Assembly: GCA_948144175.1 (NCBI GenBank)
Contig: CANXME010000387.1
Location: 524,501-588,500 of the forward strand
Direction: 5' to 3'
Length of the DNA stretch: 64,000 nt
Origin: Closterium sp. NIES-65
Lineage: Eukaryota > Streptophyta > Zygnematophyceae > Desmidiales > Closteriaceae
Positions 1-9,171 of this stretch are shown here, one piece after another. Position numbers and translations under genes: made by a program. The notes under the pieces are model-generated. The model saw only the letters and a list, made by a program, of their open reading frames with translations. It made no database searches and was not told where the DNA came from. Position 1 is the first letter of the stretch. Each line of letters begins with the position of its first letter.

Positions 1-950
1 GGCGGCTGGGCGGCTGGGCGGCTCGGCGCTCGGCTGCTGGGCGGCTCGGCTGCACAGCGGCTCGGCTGCTGGGCGGCTCGGCTGAACGGCGGCTCGGCTG
101 GTGGGCGGCCGGGGGGCTCTGCAGCTGGGCGGCCCGGCTCCTCCGGTACTCGGCGGCGCGGCGGTCGGCTGCTCGGGTGCACGCCGCAGGGTGGTGCTGC
201 GGTCGGCGGCTCGGGTGGCGGGCAGGAGAGGAGAGTGGCAGGGCCGCAGCAGACGGGCGGCGGGGCCCCAGGTGCAGGGCGGCGGGGCCGCAGCAGAAGG
301 GCGGCGGGGCCGGTAGAGTCGGGCGGCGGGGCCGCGAAGTGGGGCGGCGGGGCCGCGAGGTGTAGGGTGGCGGGGCCGCTAAAGCAGGGCGGCGGGGCCG
401 CGAAATGAAGGGCGGTGGGGCCGCGAGGTGTAGGGCGGCGGGGCCGCTAAAGCAGGGCGGCGAGGCCACGAAGTGTAGGGCGGCGGGGCCACTGAAGCAG
501 GGCGGCGGGGCCGCTAAAGCAGGGCGACGGGGCCGCTAAGGAAGGGCGGCGGTGCCGCTAAAGCAGGGCGGCGGGGCCGCGAAATGAAGGGCGGCGGGGC
601 CGAGAAAGCAGGGCGGCGGGGCCGCGAGGTGTAGGGCGGCGGGGCCGCTAAAGCAGGGCGGCGGGGCCACGAGGTGTAGGGCGGCGGGGCCGATAAAGCA
701 GGGCGGCGGGGCCACGAAGTGTAGGGCGGCGGGGCCGCTAGGTGTAGGGCGGCGGGGCCGCTAAAGTAGGGCGGCGGGGCCGGGAAAGCAGGGCGGCGAG
801 GCCGCGAATCAGGGGCGGCAGGGCCGCGACAGTAGGGCGGCAGGGCCGCTAGGGGAGGGAAGGCCGCTAGGGCGGCTCGTCGAGTTAACAGCCCGAGGCG
901 CGACTCGGAATGAGCGCGCTTCGGGCAGTAAAAAAAAGTCGAAGTGGTGG
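1..950 (-). repeat. GC-rich repetitive leader of Cop-A
   Basis: This is an imperfect short-period array built on GGGCGGCGGGGCCGC followed by variable words such as TAAAGCA, GAAATGAA or GAGGTGTA. It lies between the primer-binding site at 978-991 and the left window edge, so on the minus strand it is the untranslated leader of a copia element whose gag lies outside the window. Cop-B, C, D, E and F have a similar GC-rich leader in the same place. Open frames here, such as the long minus-strand Pro/Ala-rich one at 514-1020, are by-products of the repeat and not genes. Confidence 0.75.
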
Positions 951-977
951 GCCCTAGGCGCAGTTCCCACAGGGGAA

Positions 978-991
978 CCTGCTTGATACCA
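978..991 (-). other. Primer-binding site of Cop-A
   Basis: On the minus strand it reads TGGTATCAAGCAGG directly after the LTR. TGGTATCAGAGC is the usual complement of the 3' end of initiator tRNA-Met in plant LTR elements. Here one G is missing within it. A hairpin follows immediately (stem GTTCCC/GGGAAC). Confidence 0.8.
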
Positions 992-1122
992 TGAGAGAAG
1001 TTGAACGAGAATGAATGCACTATGAAAGAGTTGGGTACAAGTACTAACCCGAATTGGGTTGTACCCCATATGGGCTACCCCACTACAGCCTACACAAAAG
1101 CATAAGCTATAATGTTCTGACA
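992..1122 (-). mobile_element. 5' LTR of Cop-A (131 bp)
   Basis: On the minus strand it begins TGTCAGAACATTATAG and ends in CA just before the primer-binding site. It shares the block GTAGTGGGGTAGCCCATATG with the LTRs of Cop-B, Cop-D and others. The 5 bp on its inner side is ACATC (1123-1127); the partner target duplication lies outside the window. The element is inserted in the RNase H to integrase part of Gyp-1. Confidence 0.85.
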
Positions 1123-1127
1123 ACATC

Positions 1128-2275
1128 GTCTCCAAGCCCGGGCTACACAACAAGGCAGACGCGTTGAGACGCCCCGGTCATGTAGCAGGCATCCAGCTCG
1201 ACGGGATGAACCCTCTGCTCAAGGGTATATTCAAACCAAGAAGAGATGGGTACTCCGTGGATGCAGAGATTGCTACACCATATACCAAGAAGCTGTTACA
1301 GTGGGAGAAAGACTTAGCTGTAAGAAAGGGTTCAGAAAAGATTTGGGTACCGAATTACGCCCTACTACAGCACATTCTATTGGAGGAGTTTCACGACGTA
1401 CCTTACGCGGGACATTTCGGGAGCAACAAGACGTTAGCAGGGATAGCAAAGTATTACTACTGGCCCGGGATGGCAGCAGACGTGCAGCAGTTCGTCACCT
1501 CATGCGACACGTGCCAGCGGATGAAGAGTAGCAAGCAGAAAAAAGCAGGGTTACTTCAGCCTCTACCCGTAACGGAGCAGCCATGGCAAGTCGTTGGTCT
1601 CGACTTCATCACAAGACTTCCTGTCGACCTCACGGGGGCATGATTCCATCCTCATGGTGATTTACAAGTTCTCCAAAATGGGTCACTTCATCCCGACCAA
1701 CGTCACAGCTACAGTTGAAACAACTGCTCGCCTCTTCTTTGACCGCATCATCACCATCCACGGCATCTCCGCTACACTCATCTCAGACAGAGACCCCGAA
1801 TTCACGAGTAAGTTCTGGAAGGAGCTCATGGGATTATTGGGGACCAAACTTGCGATGTCCTCAGCATACCACCCACAGACTGACGGACAGACAGATCGAC
1901 TCAATCAAGTGGTTGAACAGTTACTGCGCACAGCTTGCAAAGACGATGTCAGCCACTGGGACACACAGTTACCAACCCTAGAGTTCGCTTACAACAACGC
2001 ATCACATGCGGCTACAAGGAAAACTCCTTCCTGTGTTACGGACGGGAACCACTCACACCACAGCAGCCAACCACACCGGTACATGTCCAAGCCGCACACG
2101 ACTTCGTCACCACCATGCAACAGCTATGGGAGAAGACTCACCGACGACTCACCACGATGCAGACCTCTCAGAAGCAGTATGCCCATTGACAACGACGAGA
2201 TCACTCAGTAGCAGTCGAAGATCAAGTGCTTCTTGACACGCGCAACTTGAACCCTACAAGGACCCGAACCACCAG
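1128..2275 (+). pseudogene. Gyp-1 (Ty3/gypsy) RNase H end and integrase, frameshifted
   Basis: This is the 3' half of a gypsy pol gene. It opens in the RNase H tail (H-N-K-A-D-A-L at about 1149), then the H2C2 zinc finger of integrase, with its CDTC at about 1503. The core follows, with the first Asp in GLDFIT, the second in SDRDPEF, and GQTDRLN where the family usually has GQTER-x-N, so the catalytic Glu is Asp here. A one-base shift near 1637 (run of G), another near 2025 and a third near 2255 break the frame, and a TGA lies at 2187-2189. Integrase would insert element DNA into the host genome. The 5' part of the element is cut off by Cop-A at 1122. The family call is firm; the element is dead. 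Confidence 0.9.
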
Positions 2276-2518
2276 TTCCAGGGACGGCAGCTACCGCCAC
2301 CACCACCTGTTCTCATACAAGATGAACCAGAGTATGAAGTGGAACGCATTCTCACTCATCGACACCGCGGCGGCAAGACCCTCGAGTTCGTGATCCGCTG
2401 GAAGGGATACGACCCCACTGAGGACAGTTGGGTTGCAGAAGCTGATATGGGCAACGCACGCCGTGCTCCCAAGGACTATCTTATCAAGCAGGGCGTATCT
2501 CATGCCACCCAGCTTTGA
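2276..2518 (+). pseudogene. Chromodomain at the C-terminus of Gyp-1 integrase
   Basis: This frame of about 80 codons ends at TGA 2516-2518 and carries a clear chromodomain: YEVERIL, then FVIRWKGYD, then EDSWV, with the aromatic residues that form the methyl-lysine cage. A chromodomain fused after integrase defines the chromovirus branch of Ty3/gypsy and is thought to steer insertion to heterochromatin marked on histone H3. It is one frameshift away from the integrase reading frame. A purine-rich tract, GAGGGGGAGGCG, follows the stop and serves as the polypurine tract before the LTR. Confidence 0.88.
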
Positions 2519-2528
2519 GGGGGAGGCG

Positions 2529-2788
2529 TGTGAGAGTACGACGGCTTATGCTGGCTTTGCTAGCTTGCCTAGACTTTATTATGCTATATCTAGCTTGGGA
2601 TTTATTTATCATGCATAGATATGCTTGATTTCCTAGGCTTGATTTCGGGACGCTTCGTGACCCTCAGAGCATTCGCGTAACACCTGGGCTACATGCCTTG
2701 TGTCGAGCCTATATATAGCCTCGCCTTGTACCCAGGTGAATCATTCAATTCAAACTCTCTTTCTTGAGCTTGATTATAGATCCTCACA
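2529..2788 (+). mobile_element. LTR of Gyp-1 (260 bp)
   Basis: It starts TGTGAGAGTACGACGG right after the polypurine tract and ends ATCCTCACA. It contains a TATA-like CCTATATATAGCC at about 2708, a plausible promoter core. As the 3' LTR of Gyp-1 it should be followed by host target sequence, but a primer-binding site follows instead (see next entry). Confidence 0.85.
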
Positions 2789-2806
2789 CTTGGTATCAGA
2801 GCCTGG
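2789..2806 (+). other. Primer-binding site directly after the Gyp-1 LTR
   Basis: CTTGGTATCAGAGCCTGG matches the complement of initiator tRNA-Met. Its place right after the LTR makes that LTR also the 5' LTR of a second element in tandem. Gyp-2 has the diverged counterpart CTTGGTAATCACAGC at 12951-12965 on the minus strand. Only about 50 bp of plausible internal sequence follow before similarity is lost. Confidence 0.75.
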
Positions 2807-2829
2807 TTGCACGCGATATTTCTCGACTG

Positions 2830-3429
2830 TTTAAACCAACTGGTAAAGCCAGCAGCAAAAATAGTGACCCAAGGACCAGCTTGAAAGAGTGCTAAAATTT
2901 TGGGGGCAGACTGACAAGTATGCACTGTTTCAAAGAGAGTGGTTATACAAATCGAGCACATCTGATTGGTTCCCGCCAACCAAAAAATTAACCAACCCAG
3001 TAGGTCAGGTGTCGCATCTCATTTTTTTAAGCCGCCCAACCATAGCACTGCGATCGTTTTGTCACGTCCAAACGATCTAGGGCCAGCTTTCCTTTCAACT
3101 TGGGATTGGGTGAACTACTAAATCTTCCACTCCTTTGCACCTGCTCCTTAGTTGTGCGTAGCTTCTGTAGCCATATAACTCTGCAATTAGGTTGCTGTTA
3201 CCGCAATTTAGACGCGTAGTAACTAGAGGGCATGGTTGCGTACTACTTCTGCCGTTTCGATCGTCCTCTCCCCCCTCTCCCATCCCATCTCGCTCATCCT
3301 CCCGTTGTGATATCAGTCGTGCCGTCTGTCCCGTCGCATCGCGATCATGTCGTCCATTCCGTAGCCCTCCCATTTATCTCCCCTTGCTACCCATCGCCCC
3401 GGTTATCTCCTCTCGTTGTCCGCTGCCTC
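2830..3429. other. No gene seen
   Basis: Apart from the first few bases after the primer-binding site this stretch has only short, biased open frames. I see no domain, LTR edge or RNA motif in it. Confidence 0.5.
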
Positions 3430-3715
3430 GTTTATCGTGGCGCCGTTCCCTCGCCTTCGATGTCCCCGTTTCTTCCCGTCGCCTCACGATCTCCCCTCTC
3501 TCCCCTCGCCTTCGATGTCCCCGTTCCTTCCCGTCGCCTCACGATCTCCCCCCTCTCTCCTCACGTTCGATGTCCCCGTTCCTTCCCGTCGCCTCACGAT
3601 CTCCCCTCTCTCCCCTCGCCTTCGATGTCCCCGTTCCTTCCCGTCGCCTCACGATCTCCCCTCTCTCCCCTTGCCTTCGATGCCCCCCCTTCCTTCCCGT
3701 CGCCCCTCCATGCCC
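3430..3715. repeat. Minisatellite, 55-bp unit, five copies
   Basis: The word TTCGATGTCC recurs at 3456, 3511, 3566 and 3621, and TTCGATGCCC at 3676, an exact spacing of 55 bp. The unit is pyrimidine-rich on the plus strand. The Arg/Ser/Pro-rich frames that cross it on both strands are repeat artefacts. Confidence 0.95.
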
Positions 3716-3766
3716 GTCGTCTAAGTGTTCGTGATCCCTTTCCCTTCGCCTCTGCGCTCTCCCTCC

Positions 3767-3990
3767 CGTTGCCCTTGCAATCTCCCTTCCCATCCCGTCG
3801 CCCTTGCAATCTCCCTTCCCATCCCATCGCCCTTGCAATATCCCTTCCCATCCCGTCGCCCTTGCAATCTCCCTTCCTGTCCCATTGCCCTTGCAATCTC
3901 CCTTCCCATCCCGTCGCCCTTGCGACCCCCCTTCCAATCCCGTCGCCCTTGCAATCTCCCGTCCCATCCCGTCGCCCTTGCAATCTCCCT
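3767..3990. repeat. Minisatellite, 29-bp unit, eight copies
   Basis: TTGCAATCTCCCTTCCCATC and close variants recur with TTGC at 3775, 3804, 3833, 3862, 3891, 3920, 3949 and 3978, an exact 29-bp period. It has the same C/T strand bias as the 55-bp array just upstream, but a different unit and period. Confidence 0.95.
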
Positions 3991-4597
3991 TCTTTCTATT
4001 CATTCGCATCACCTCGTGGTTTTTTCTCCACTACTCCCCGTTATCGCACCTCTCCAAGGCCTCAAGTCCAAGGCAGCACATTGCTTAGAGATCTACTAGC
4101 CCTCATCACGTTCACAAACTTCCACTCTCATCACGTACATGTGTGTTTGCTTGGGATTTAGCGTGAGTTGTTGCTACATGCGAGTTTGGCCAAGTATTGG
4201 CTCAAGTGAATTCTGGAGTGCACGTCGCACAGCTTTGCGCCAAATTCGCACATGTACATGTGGGAGAATCAGGCTGCCAATCACAATTGAGAAAGAACTT
4301 TCATTCATGCTCCACTACGAAACCAGTCTGATGGTCGAAAAAACAAAGTCACGGCACTTCCAACTTCCCAAAACGATACACCCATTTATTCGTTTGATGC
4401 ACCCGCGATTGTGCCACCAGCTCGGTACGTTCACATAGAAGGTTGAGAGCGATGCGTTTATGTAACATAGAATCGATTCACACGCGTGATCAGTTCAGCA
4501 TTGAATTGCTAAACGTTGAAAAAAATTGGTGGCAGAGCACTACAGTTGCACGCATTCGCTCTAAAGACTAACAGAATGTTATCTTTGTTCTCTAGGG
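3991..4597. other. No gene seen
   Basis: The frames here (for example 4139-4438 on the plus strand, 99 codons) match no family I recognise, and I see no element boundary. Confidence 0.5.
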
Positions 4598-4840
4598 GCC
4601 TGGAAAGGGCGGCAAAAAGCGCGCCTCGGGCAGGAGCGATTGGCGCTCCGGTCAGAAGGGAAGTTTTCAGTGGTGGGCCCAAGGTAGCGTTCCCACTAGG
4701 GAACCTGCTCTATACCATGTGAAGAATGAGGGATGAATGAACTAGCAAGCAGGTGGGTAAGTAGGAAAACCTAGAAGTGTTGTACCCCATATTGTCTACC
4801 CCACTATAGCCTACACAGACAATAGTAAAAGAGTTTGACA
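4598..4840 (-). mobile_element. Cop-r: copia LTR plus start of leader (remnant)
   Basis: The LTR is 4718-4840 (123 bp). On the minus strand it starts TGTCAAACTCTTTTACTATT and ends in CA, followed by the primer-binding site TGGTATAGAGCAGG. A hairpin with stem GTTCCC/GGGAAC comes next, then about 100 bp of leader with the AGGGCCCACCAC-like block (read as TGGGCCCACCAC). The rest of the element is absent. It lies at the end of the Gyp-2 gag piece, so it inserted there and later lost its body. Confidence 0.8.
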
Positions 4841-5145
4841 GTTGCCGCACCATATACGAACTATTTATTGGCTCAAATCGTTAAAATAAGGCTACTCGAA
4901 ACCGCGCCCATGACCCTTCGCCTCAGATTTCACTACTGTAGATCCATTCCAGTGCCAGGCCGCCTAACAGTGTCTTTGCGAGCCGAATAAGCATCGCGTC
5001 ATATCTCGGGGTCGTGCATCCAACGTCATCGAGGTAAATTTCATATGTAGCGATAAATCTACGGATGTTGGTGCCCTTCGTGCTAGGATCGAATGCCTCC
5101 GGCAGCCTTAGTCGCGCTTCGAGATTCACTGTAGCTAATGCCACT
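4841..5145 (-). pseudogene. Gyp-2 gag, C-terminal piece
   Basis: On the minus strand the frame reads through LRLPEAFD, then IRRFIATYEIYL, then GGLALEWIY. These are features of the gypsy capsid domain, where a conserved Trp-rich core folds the capsid subunit. It is the direct continuation of the frame at 12620-12807: removing Cop-B and one copy of the 5-bp CCACT joins QPVTV to ALATVN in frame. A stop follows SSEI at 4923-4925, after which the minus strand still resembles capsid (SWARFRVAL) as far as the Cop-r insertion. Confidence 0.8.
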
Positions 5146-5276
5146 TGTGAAGCAAGGAAAACAGGAATGAAATGACTAAGTCAGAGTTGGGTACAAATAC
5201 AACCCTAGAAAGCTGTACCCCATATGTGCTACCCCACTATAGCCTACAAACATGCATCAGCTATGATAATCTGACA
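5146..5276 (-). mobile_element. 3' LTR of Cop-B (131 bp)
   Basis: Ends are TGTCAG and TTCACA on the minus strand. It is identical to 12484-12614. The adjoining polypurine tract TATGGGGGTG (5277-5286) lies in one arm of a hairpin with the upstream CCCCCA. Confidence 0.93.
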
Positions 5277-5300
5277 CACCCCCATAGGCAAAGTGGGGGA
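5277..5300 (-). other. Polypurine tract of Cop-B in a hairpin
   Basis: On the minus strand CCCCCA, nine bases, then TGGGGG precede the LTR by two bases. The G run is the expected plus-strand primer. The same arrangement precedes the 3' LTRs of Cop-D and Cop-E. Confidence 0.7.
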
Positions 5301-5487
5301 GAACAAGGGGTCACAAGACCAATCAAGCAAAGCAAAGCAAATCAAGCTCAGGGTGGATCACAACGTCACCACACAGTCCGAGCACAAGAGCAGGGCCAGA
5401 GGCCAGTTCACATGCAGGAGTACAGACATATATATAAAACTAGACAAGCAAGAGCAGGTATATATATATGTCACAGTACAAGTGAAG

Positions 5488-8400
5488 TCAAGAGGAGAGC
5501 AAGTGAGGCAAGACAGGCACAAGACCCAGCTGGGTGCAAAAGCGCTGATGGTCACAAGGCGCGAGTGCCTTGGTGAACACATCAGCAGTGTTGGCCTCAG
5601 AGGCCACGTACGCAAGTCGCAACTGACCACGCTGCTGCAGCTCACGAGCAAGGAAGTAGCGGAGAGCAATGTGCTTCGTTCTGTGCTCCAAGCGCTGCTC
5701 TCGACACAAGGCCAGCATGGCCTTGTTGTCTACGTACAGCACTGGAGGAGAACGAGGCGGCTCTCCAAGGTCAGTCAGCAGGTAGGTGAGCCAGCGAAGC
5801 TCCTGTGCAGCCATGGCCCCGGCGTAGATCTCAGCCTCACAACTGGAGCCGAGAACCGAAGACGAGCGAGTAGACCGCCACGAGACAGAGCCGGAACCAA
5901 GGCTGAAGGTGTAACCCTGTGACGACCGCTGCGTAGCCTGGTCGTCAGCCCAAGAAGCGTCCGCGTGGCCGGTAAGGACCACTGGACTCCGCCCTCCAAG
6001 CACTAGCCCCATGCCCGACGTGCTGCACAGGTAGCGCAATACCCTCTTCGCTGCAGCCATGTGCTCCGGTCTGTGTCTCCCAGGAGCAACATAGCGAGCA
6101 AGAATGCTCAGAGGGTATGCAAGGTCAGGTCGTGCGCAGGTCATCAGGTACATGAGGCAGCCAACAAGCTCTGCATACGGACCACTCGACTCTACGGACT
6201 CATCCGAAGGCAGAGCTGAGAGTGAGTGGCGAGTAGGCAGAGGAGTGGCCTGAGGCGAGGAGTACGTGAAGCCGAAGCGCTGAAGGACCTGCTGCACCAT
6301 GTGTGACTGAGTCAAGGTAATGGTGCGGCGTGCTCTGTCCCGAGTGATCTGCAAGCCAAGGTAGCTGCGCAGTTCACCCAGGTCTGTGCACGTGTGTCTC
6401 TTCAGCAGCTCGGACTTCACGTAGGCGAGTCCAGCAGTGTCTGCTGTGGCAAAGACCAAGTCGTCGACGTACACGAGGATGTAGAACGGCGGCAGGGAAG
6501 TGTCGGTGCGAAGAAACAGCGACGGGTCAGCAGTAGAAGGAGCAAACCCAAGAGCCGCAAGCGTAGTCCTCAGTGTGTCGTGCCACTCACGCGGTGCCTG
6601 GCGGAGACCGTAGACTGGCCGTCGGAGGCTCCACTGGGTGCCAGGAGGGAAAGTCCCAGTGAAGCCAGGTGGACGGCGCAGCCAGATCTCCTCGTGCAGG
6701 CTACCCTGCAAGAACGCAGTGCTGAAGTCGAGAGAGTGAAGCTCGTAGTCGCGCTGAGCGGCTATGTGCAGCAGCACCCGAAGAGTAGTCATCTTCGGGG
6801 TGGGAGAGAAGGTCTGAAAGTAGTCAACTCCCTGCCGCTGACTGAAGCCACGAGCAACGTACCGTGCCTTGAAGACAGGTGGAGAGCCCGGCGGCCGCTT
6901 CACCCTGAAGATCCACATGCCACTGACGATGTTCGCCCCAGGAGGGGGAACCGCGTCAACGTAGGTGCCTATGGACTTCCAGAAAGCCATCTCTGCATCC
7001 ATAGCTGCCTGCCACTGAGAGGAGTAGGGACCCTCTACGGCCTCCGCGTAAGAACGCGGAGTCGGGATGTCTAGTGCATCCGGGTCTCCCTCAGGGGCAA
7101 GCAGTATAGACGTGAGATGAGGTGAAGCAGCCGCTAGACACTGTAACTCCTCCTGCCTGTCCTCTAGGACGTCCGTGCCAAGAGCACACTCACCCCCGAC
7201 GGACGGAGGACAGACAGACGCAGACTCAGCAACAAGACGAGCAGCGTAGTCGAGACGACAGCGAGCAGCAAAGTCGACGAGCTCAGCGACTAGAGCAGAC
7301 GCAGCAGTGGACTCAAAAGAGGGGTCAGTGACGACAGTAGCAAGCAGACGCGTGACAGTAGGACTGGCAGCACGAAGAGAGTCCGACCCAAGGTCGGCAA
7401 GCGCAGGAAGAGAGGACTCAGGAGGAGAAGGCAAAGGGGCACGCAGAGGAGCAGTGGACGGACGCAAAGACATCCGGTGCGTGCCAGGGACAGGAGGAGG
7501 ACGCTGACGCGAACTGCGACCACTAGCGCGAGCAGTGCGAACAGGCGACGCGGGACGAGACGCAGGCTCACGACGCTCAGCAAGACCTCCAGTAGGACCA
7601 GTGTAAGGAGAGGGAGCAGGCAGTGGAGAGGAAGGCTCCAGCAGGGACTGCGACTGGACAGGCGGTGGACCCTCTACTGGAGGAGAAAGACCAAGAACGT
7701 GCTGCAGGAGCGGAACGAAGTACGGCCGAGGCCGCGCGGCAGCTCCAGACGCAGCAGGGACAGCACCAGCACCCTCAGCGACAACACCAGCGCCACCCAC
7801 ACCTCCAGCGGCAGGACCAACAGCAGTAGGCTCAGCACCAGCGCCCTCAGCAGCTCCAGCTCCAGGAGGACCCGCAGGTCCAGCAGCTCCGGGACCGGCA
7901 GCACCCGCACCCTCGACGGTCGAAGAAGCTCCCGCTCTAGCTCCAGCAGCACCTCCAGACTCAGCAGCACGCCTCCAGCGGCGAGCGAACCACTCGCGCA
8001 GCTCCTGTGGAGAGAGGGGCTCCCGGCGAGACGCAGCAGCAGGAGAAACCCCAGGCTCAGCAGCTCCAGACGCAGCACCCCCAGGCTCAGCAGCTCCCAG
8101 CTCAGCACCCCCAGGCTCAGCAGCTCCCGACCCAGCACCCCCAGACCCAGCACCTCCAGGCACAGCACCCCTCGGCTCAGCACCCCCAGGCTCCGCACCC
8201 TCCGCAGTAGCACCCTCAGTCCCAGCACCCCCAGTAGTAGCACCCCCAGGCTCAGCACCCCCGCGCACAGCACCCCCAGAGTCAGCACCCCCAGGCTCAG
8301 CACCCGCAGCAGCACCAGAGTCACCAGTAACCTCGACCGGGTCAACGGTGTCTACCTGGGAGACACCTGAGGGGGCAGGAACTTGAGGGGGGAGGGGGTC

Positions 8401-9171
8401 TACCGGGGGGGGAACCGGCACAAGGAAGTCCGGGGGAGGGGGGAGGGAAGGAGTGCGGTAGGGGAAGAGACGGTAGAAGGGGACTGACTCGTCGAACGTG
8501 ACGTCCTGGGAGGACAGAACACGACGAGAGGAGGGGTGGTAAAACTGCCACCCTGGGGCGTCAGTGGGGAAGCCAAGGAAGACACAGGGAGCAGCACGAG
8601 GGGACAGCTTGTCCGCAGACAAGTCGCGGACAAACGCCCGAGATCCCCAGACACGGAACACAGACGCATCGCCAACCTTCCCCGTCCACAGCAAGGCTGG
8701 GGACATCGCAGGCCGAGAGACCCGGGGGTGAAGGTTGAGCTGATGCGCCGCGTACCTCACCGCAAACGGCCACAGAAAATGGGGGGCAGCCGCATGCATC
8801 ATGGACGTACGAGCGACATCCATGACCATACCAATGCGGCGCTCAGCAATCCCATTTTGCTGTGGTGAGTCCGGAAGCGTGAAGGTCTGGCGGATCCCCC
8901 GTGCACGACAGTAGTCCCGCAGAAGGCGAGAAGAGAACTCTCCGCCTCTATCAGAGTGCAGACGCAGAACAGGAAAGTCCGAGCCGAAGCTCTTCCTGAG
9001 CTGGAGACGAGCCTCGCGGATCCAGTCGATCAGCACCTCAGTGACCGCACCCTTGCTGCGCAAGGGGAGGACTGTGGTGTAACGCGAGTAGTCGTCAACC
9101 ACCAACAGGAAGTAGCGCTCGTAACCCTGCCCACGGACGGGGGCTGGGCCCCACACATCCATGTGAAGCGT
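5488..9171 (-). CDS. Cop-B pol: integrase core, RT, RNase H
   Basis: This is an open frame of 1224 codons counted from the first Met. The true frame enters from upstream through the TAG at 9172-9174. Domains in order: integrase core in the first 100 or so residues (Asp in MDVWGP, Asp in LHSDRGGEF, Glu in NGIAERR); then integrase C-terminal sequence to about 250; then a long Gly/Ala/Pro linker with GAEPG-type repeats (about 250-620); RT (FSPTPKMTTLRV, then the catalytic YVDD near residue 870); and RNase H (TGHADASWAD, SCEAEIYA, YVDNKAM, then TKHI, ending ADVFTKAL). The enzymes integrate the DNA copy, reverse-transcribe the RNA and digest the RNA strand inside virus-like particles. RT to RNase H is the longest unbroken copia pol in the window. 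Confidence 0.93.
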   Translation of the reverse strand, partial: TLHMDVWGPAPVRGQGYERYFLLVVDDYSRYTTVLPLRSKGAVTEVLIDWIREARLQLRKSFGSDFPVLRLHSDRGGEFSSRLLRDYCRARGIRQTFTLPDSPQQNGIAERRIGMVMDVARTSMMHAAAPHFLWPFAVRYAAHQLNLHPRVSRPAMSPALLWTGKVGDASVFRVWGSRAFVRDLSADKLSPRAAPCVFLGFPTDAPGWQFYHPSSRRVLSSQDVTFDESVPFYRLFPYRTPSLPPPPDFLVPVPPPVDPLPPQVPAPSGVSQVDTVDPVEVTGDSGAAAGAEPGGADSGGAVRGGAEPGGATTGGAGTEGATAEGAEPGGAEPRGAVPGGAGSGGAGSGAAEPGGAELGAAEPGGAASGAAEPGVSPAAASRREPLSPQELREWFARRWRRAAESGGAAGARAGASSTVEGAGAAGPGAAGPAGPPGAGAAEGAGAEPTAVGPAAGGVGGAGVVAEGAGAVPAASGAAARPRPYFVPLLQHVLGLSPPVEGPPPVQSQSLLEPSSPLPAPSPYTGPTGGLAERREPASRPASPVRTARASGRSSRQRPPPVPGTHRMSLRPSTAPLRAPLPSPPESSLPALADLGSDSLRAASPTVTRLLATVVTDPSFESTAASALVAELVDFAARCRLDYAARLVAESASVCPPSVGGECALGTDVLEDRQEELQCLAAASPHLTSILLAPEGDPDALDIPTPRSYAEAVEGPYSSQWQAAMDAEMAFWKSIGTYVDAVPPPGANIVSGMWIFRVKRPPGSPPVFKARYVARGFSQRQGVDYFQTFSPTPKMTTLRVLLHIAAQRDYELHSLDFSTAFLQGSLHEEIWLRRPPGFTGTFPPGTQWSLRRPVYGLRQAPREWHDTLRTTLAALGFAPSTADPSLFLRTDTSLPPFYILVYVDDLVFATADTAGLAYVKSELLKRHTCTDLGELRSYLGLQITRDRARRTITLTQSHMVQQVLQRFGFTYSSPQATPLPTRHSLSALPSDESVESSGPYAELVGCLMYLMTCARPDLAYPLSILARYVAPGRHRPEHMAAAKRVLRYLCSTSGMGLVLGGRSPVVLTGHADASWADDQATQRSSQGYTFSLGSGSVSWRSTRSSSVLGSSCEAEIYAGAMAAQELRWLTYLLTDLGEPPRSPPVLYVDNKAMLALCREQRLEHRTKHIALRYFLARELQQRGQLRLAYVASEANTADVFTKALAPCDHQRFCTQLGLVPVLPHLLSS

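Noticed and set aside
3767-3990. Possible CRISPR-like array (29-bp period)
   Set aside because: The repeats are contiguous with no unique spacers, and the sequence is eukaryotic retrotransposon-rich DNA.
3232-4161. 309-codon Ser/Pro/Arg frame
   Set aside because: It spans the 55-bp and 29-bp minisatellites; the reading frame follows from the repeats.
7477-8370. Plus-strand Arg/Ser-rich frame (297 codons) and other frames across the Cop-B linker
   Set aside because: Shadow of the in-frame GAEPG repeats on the minus strand.
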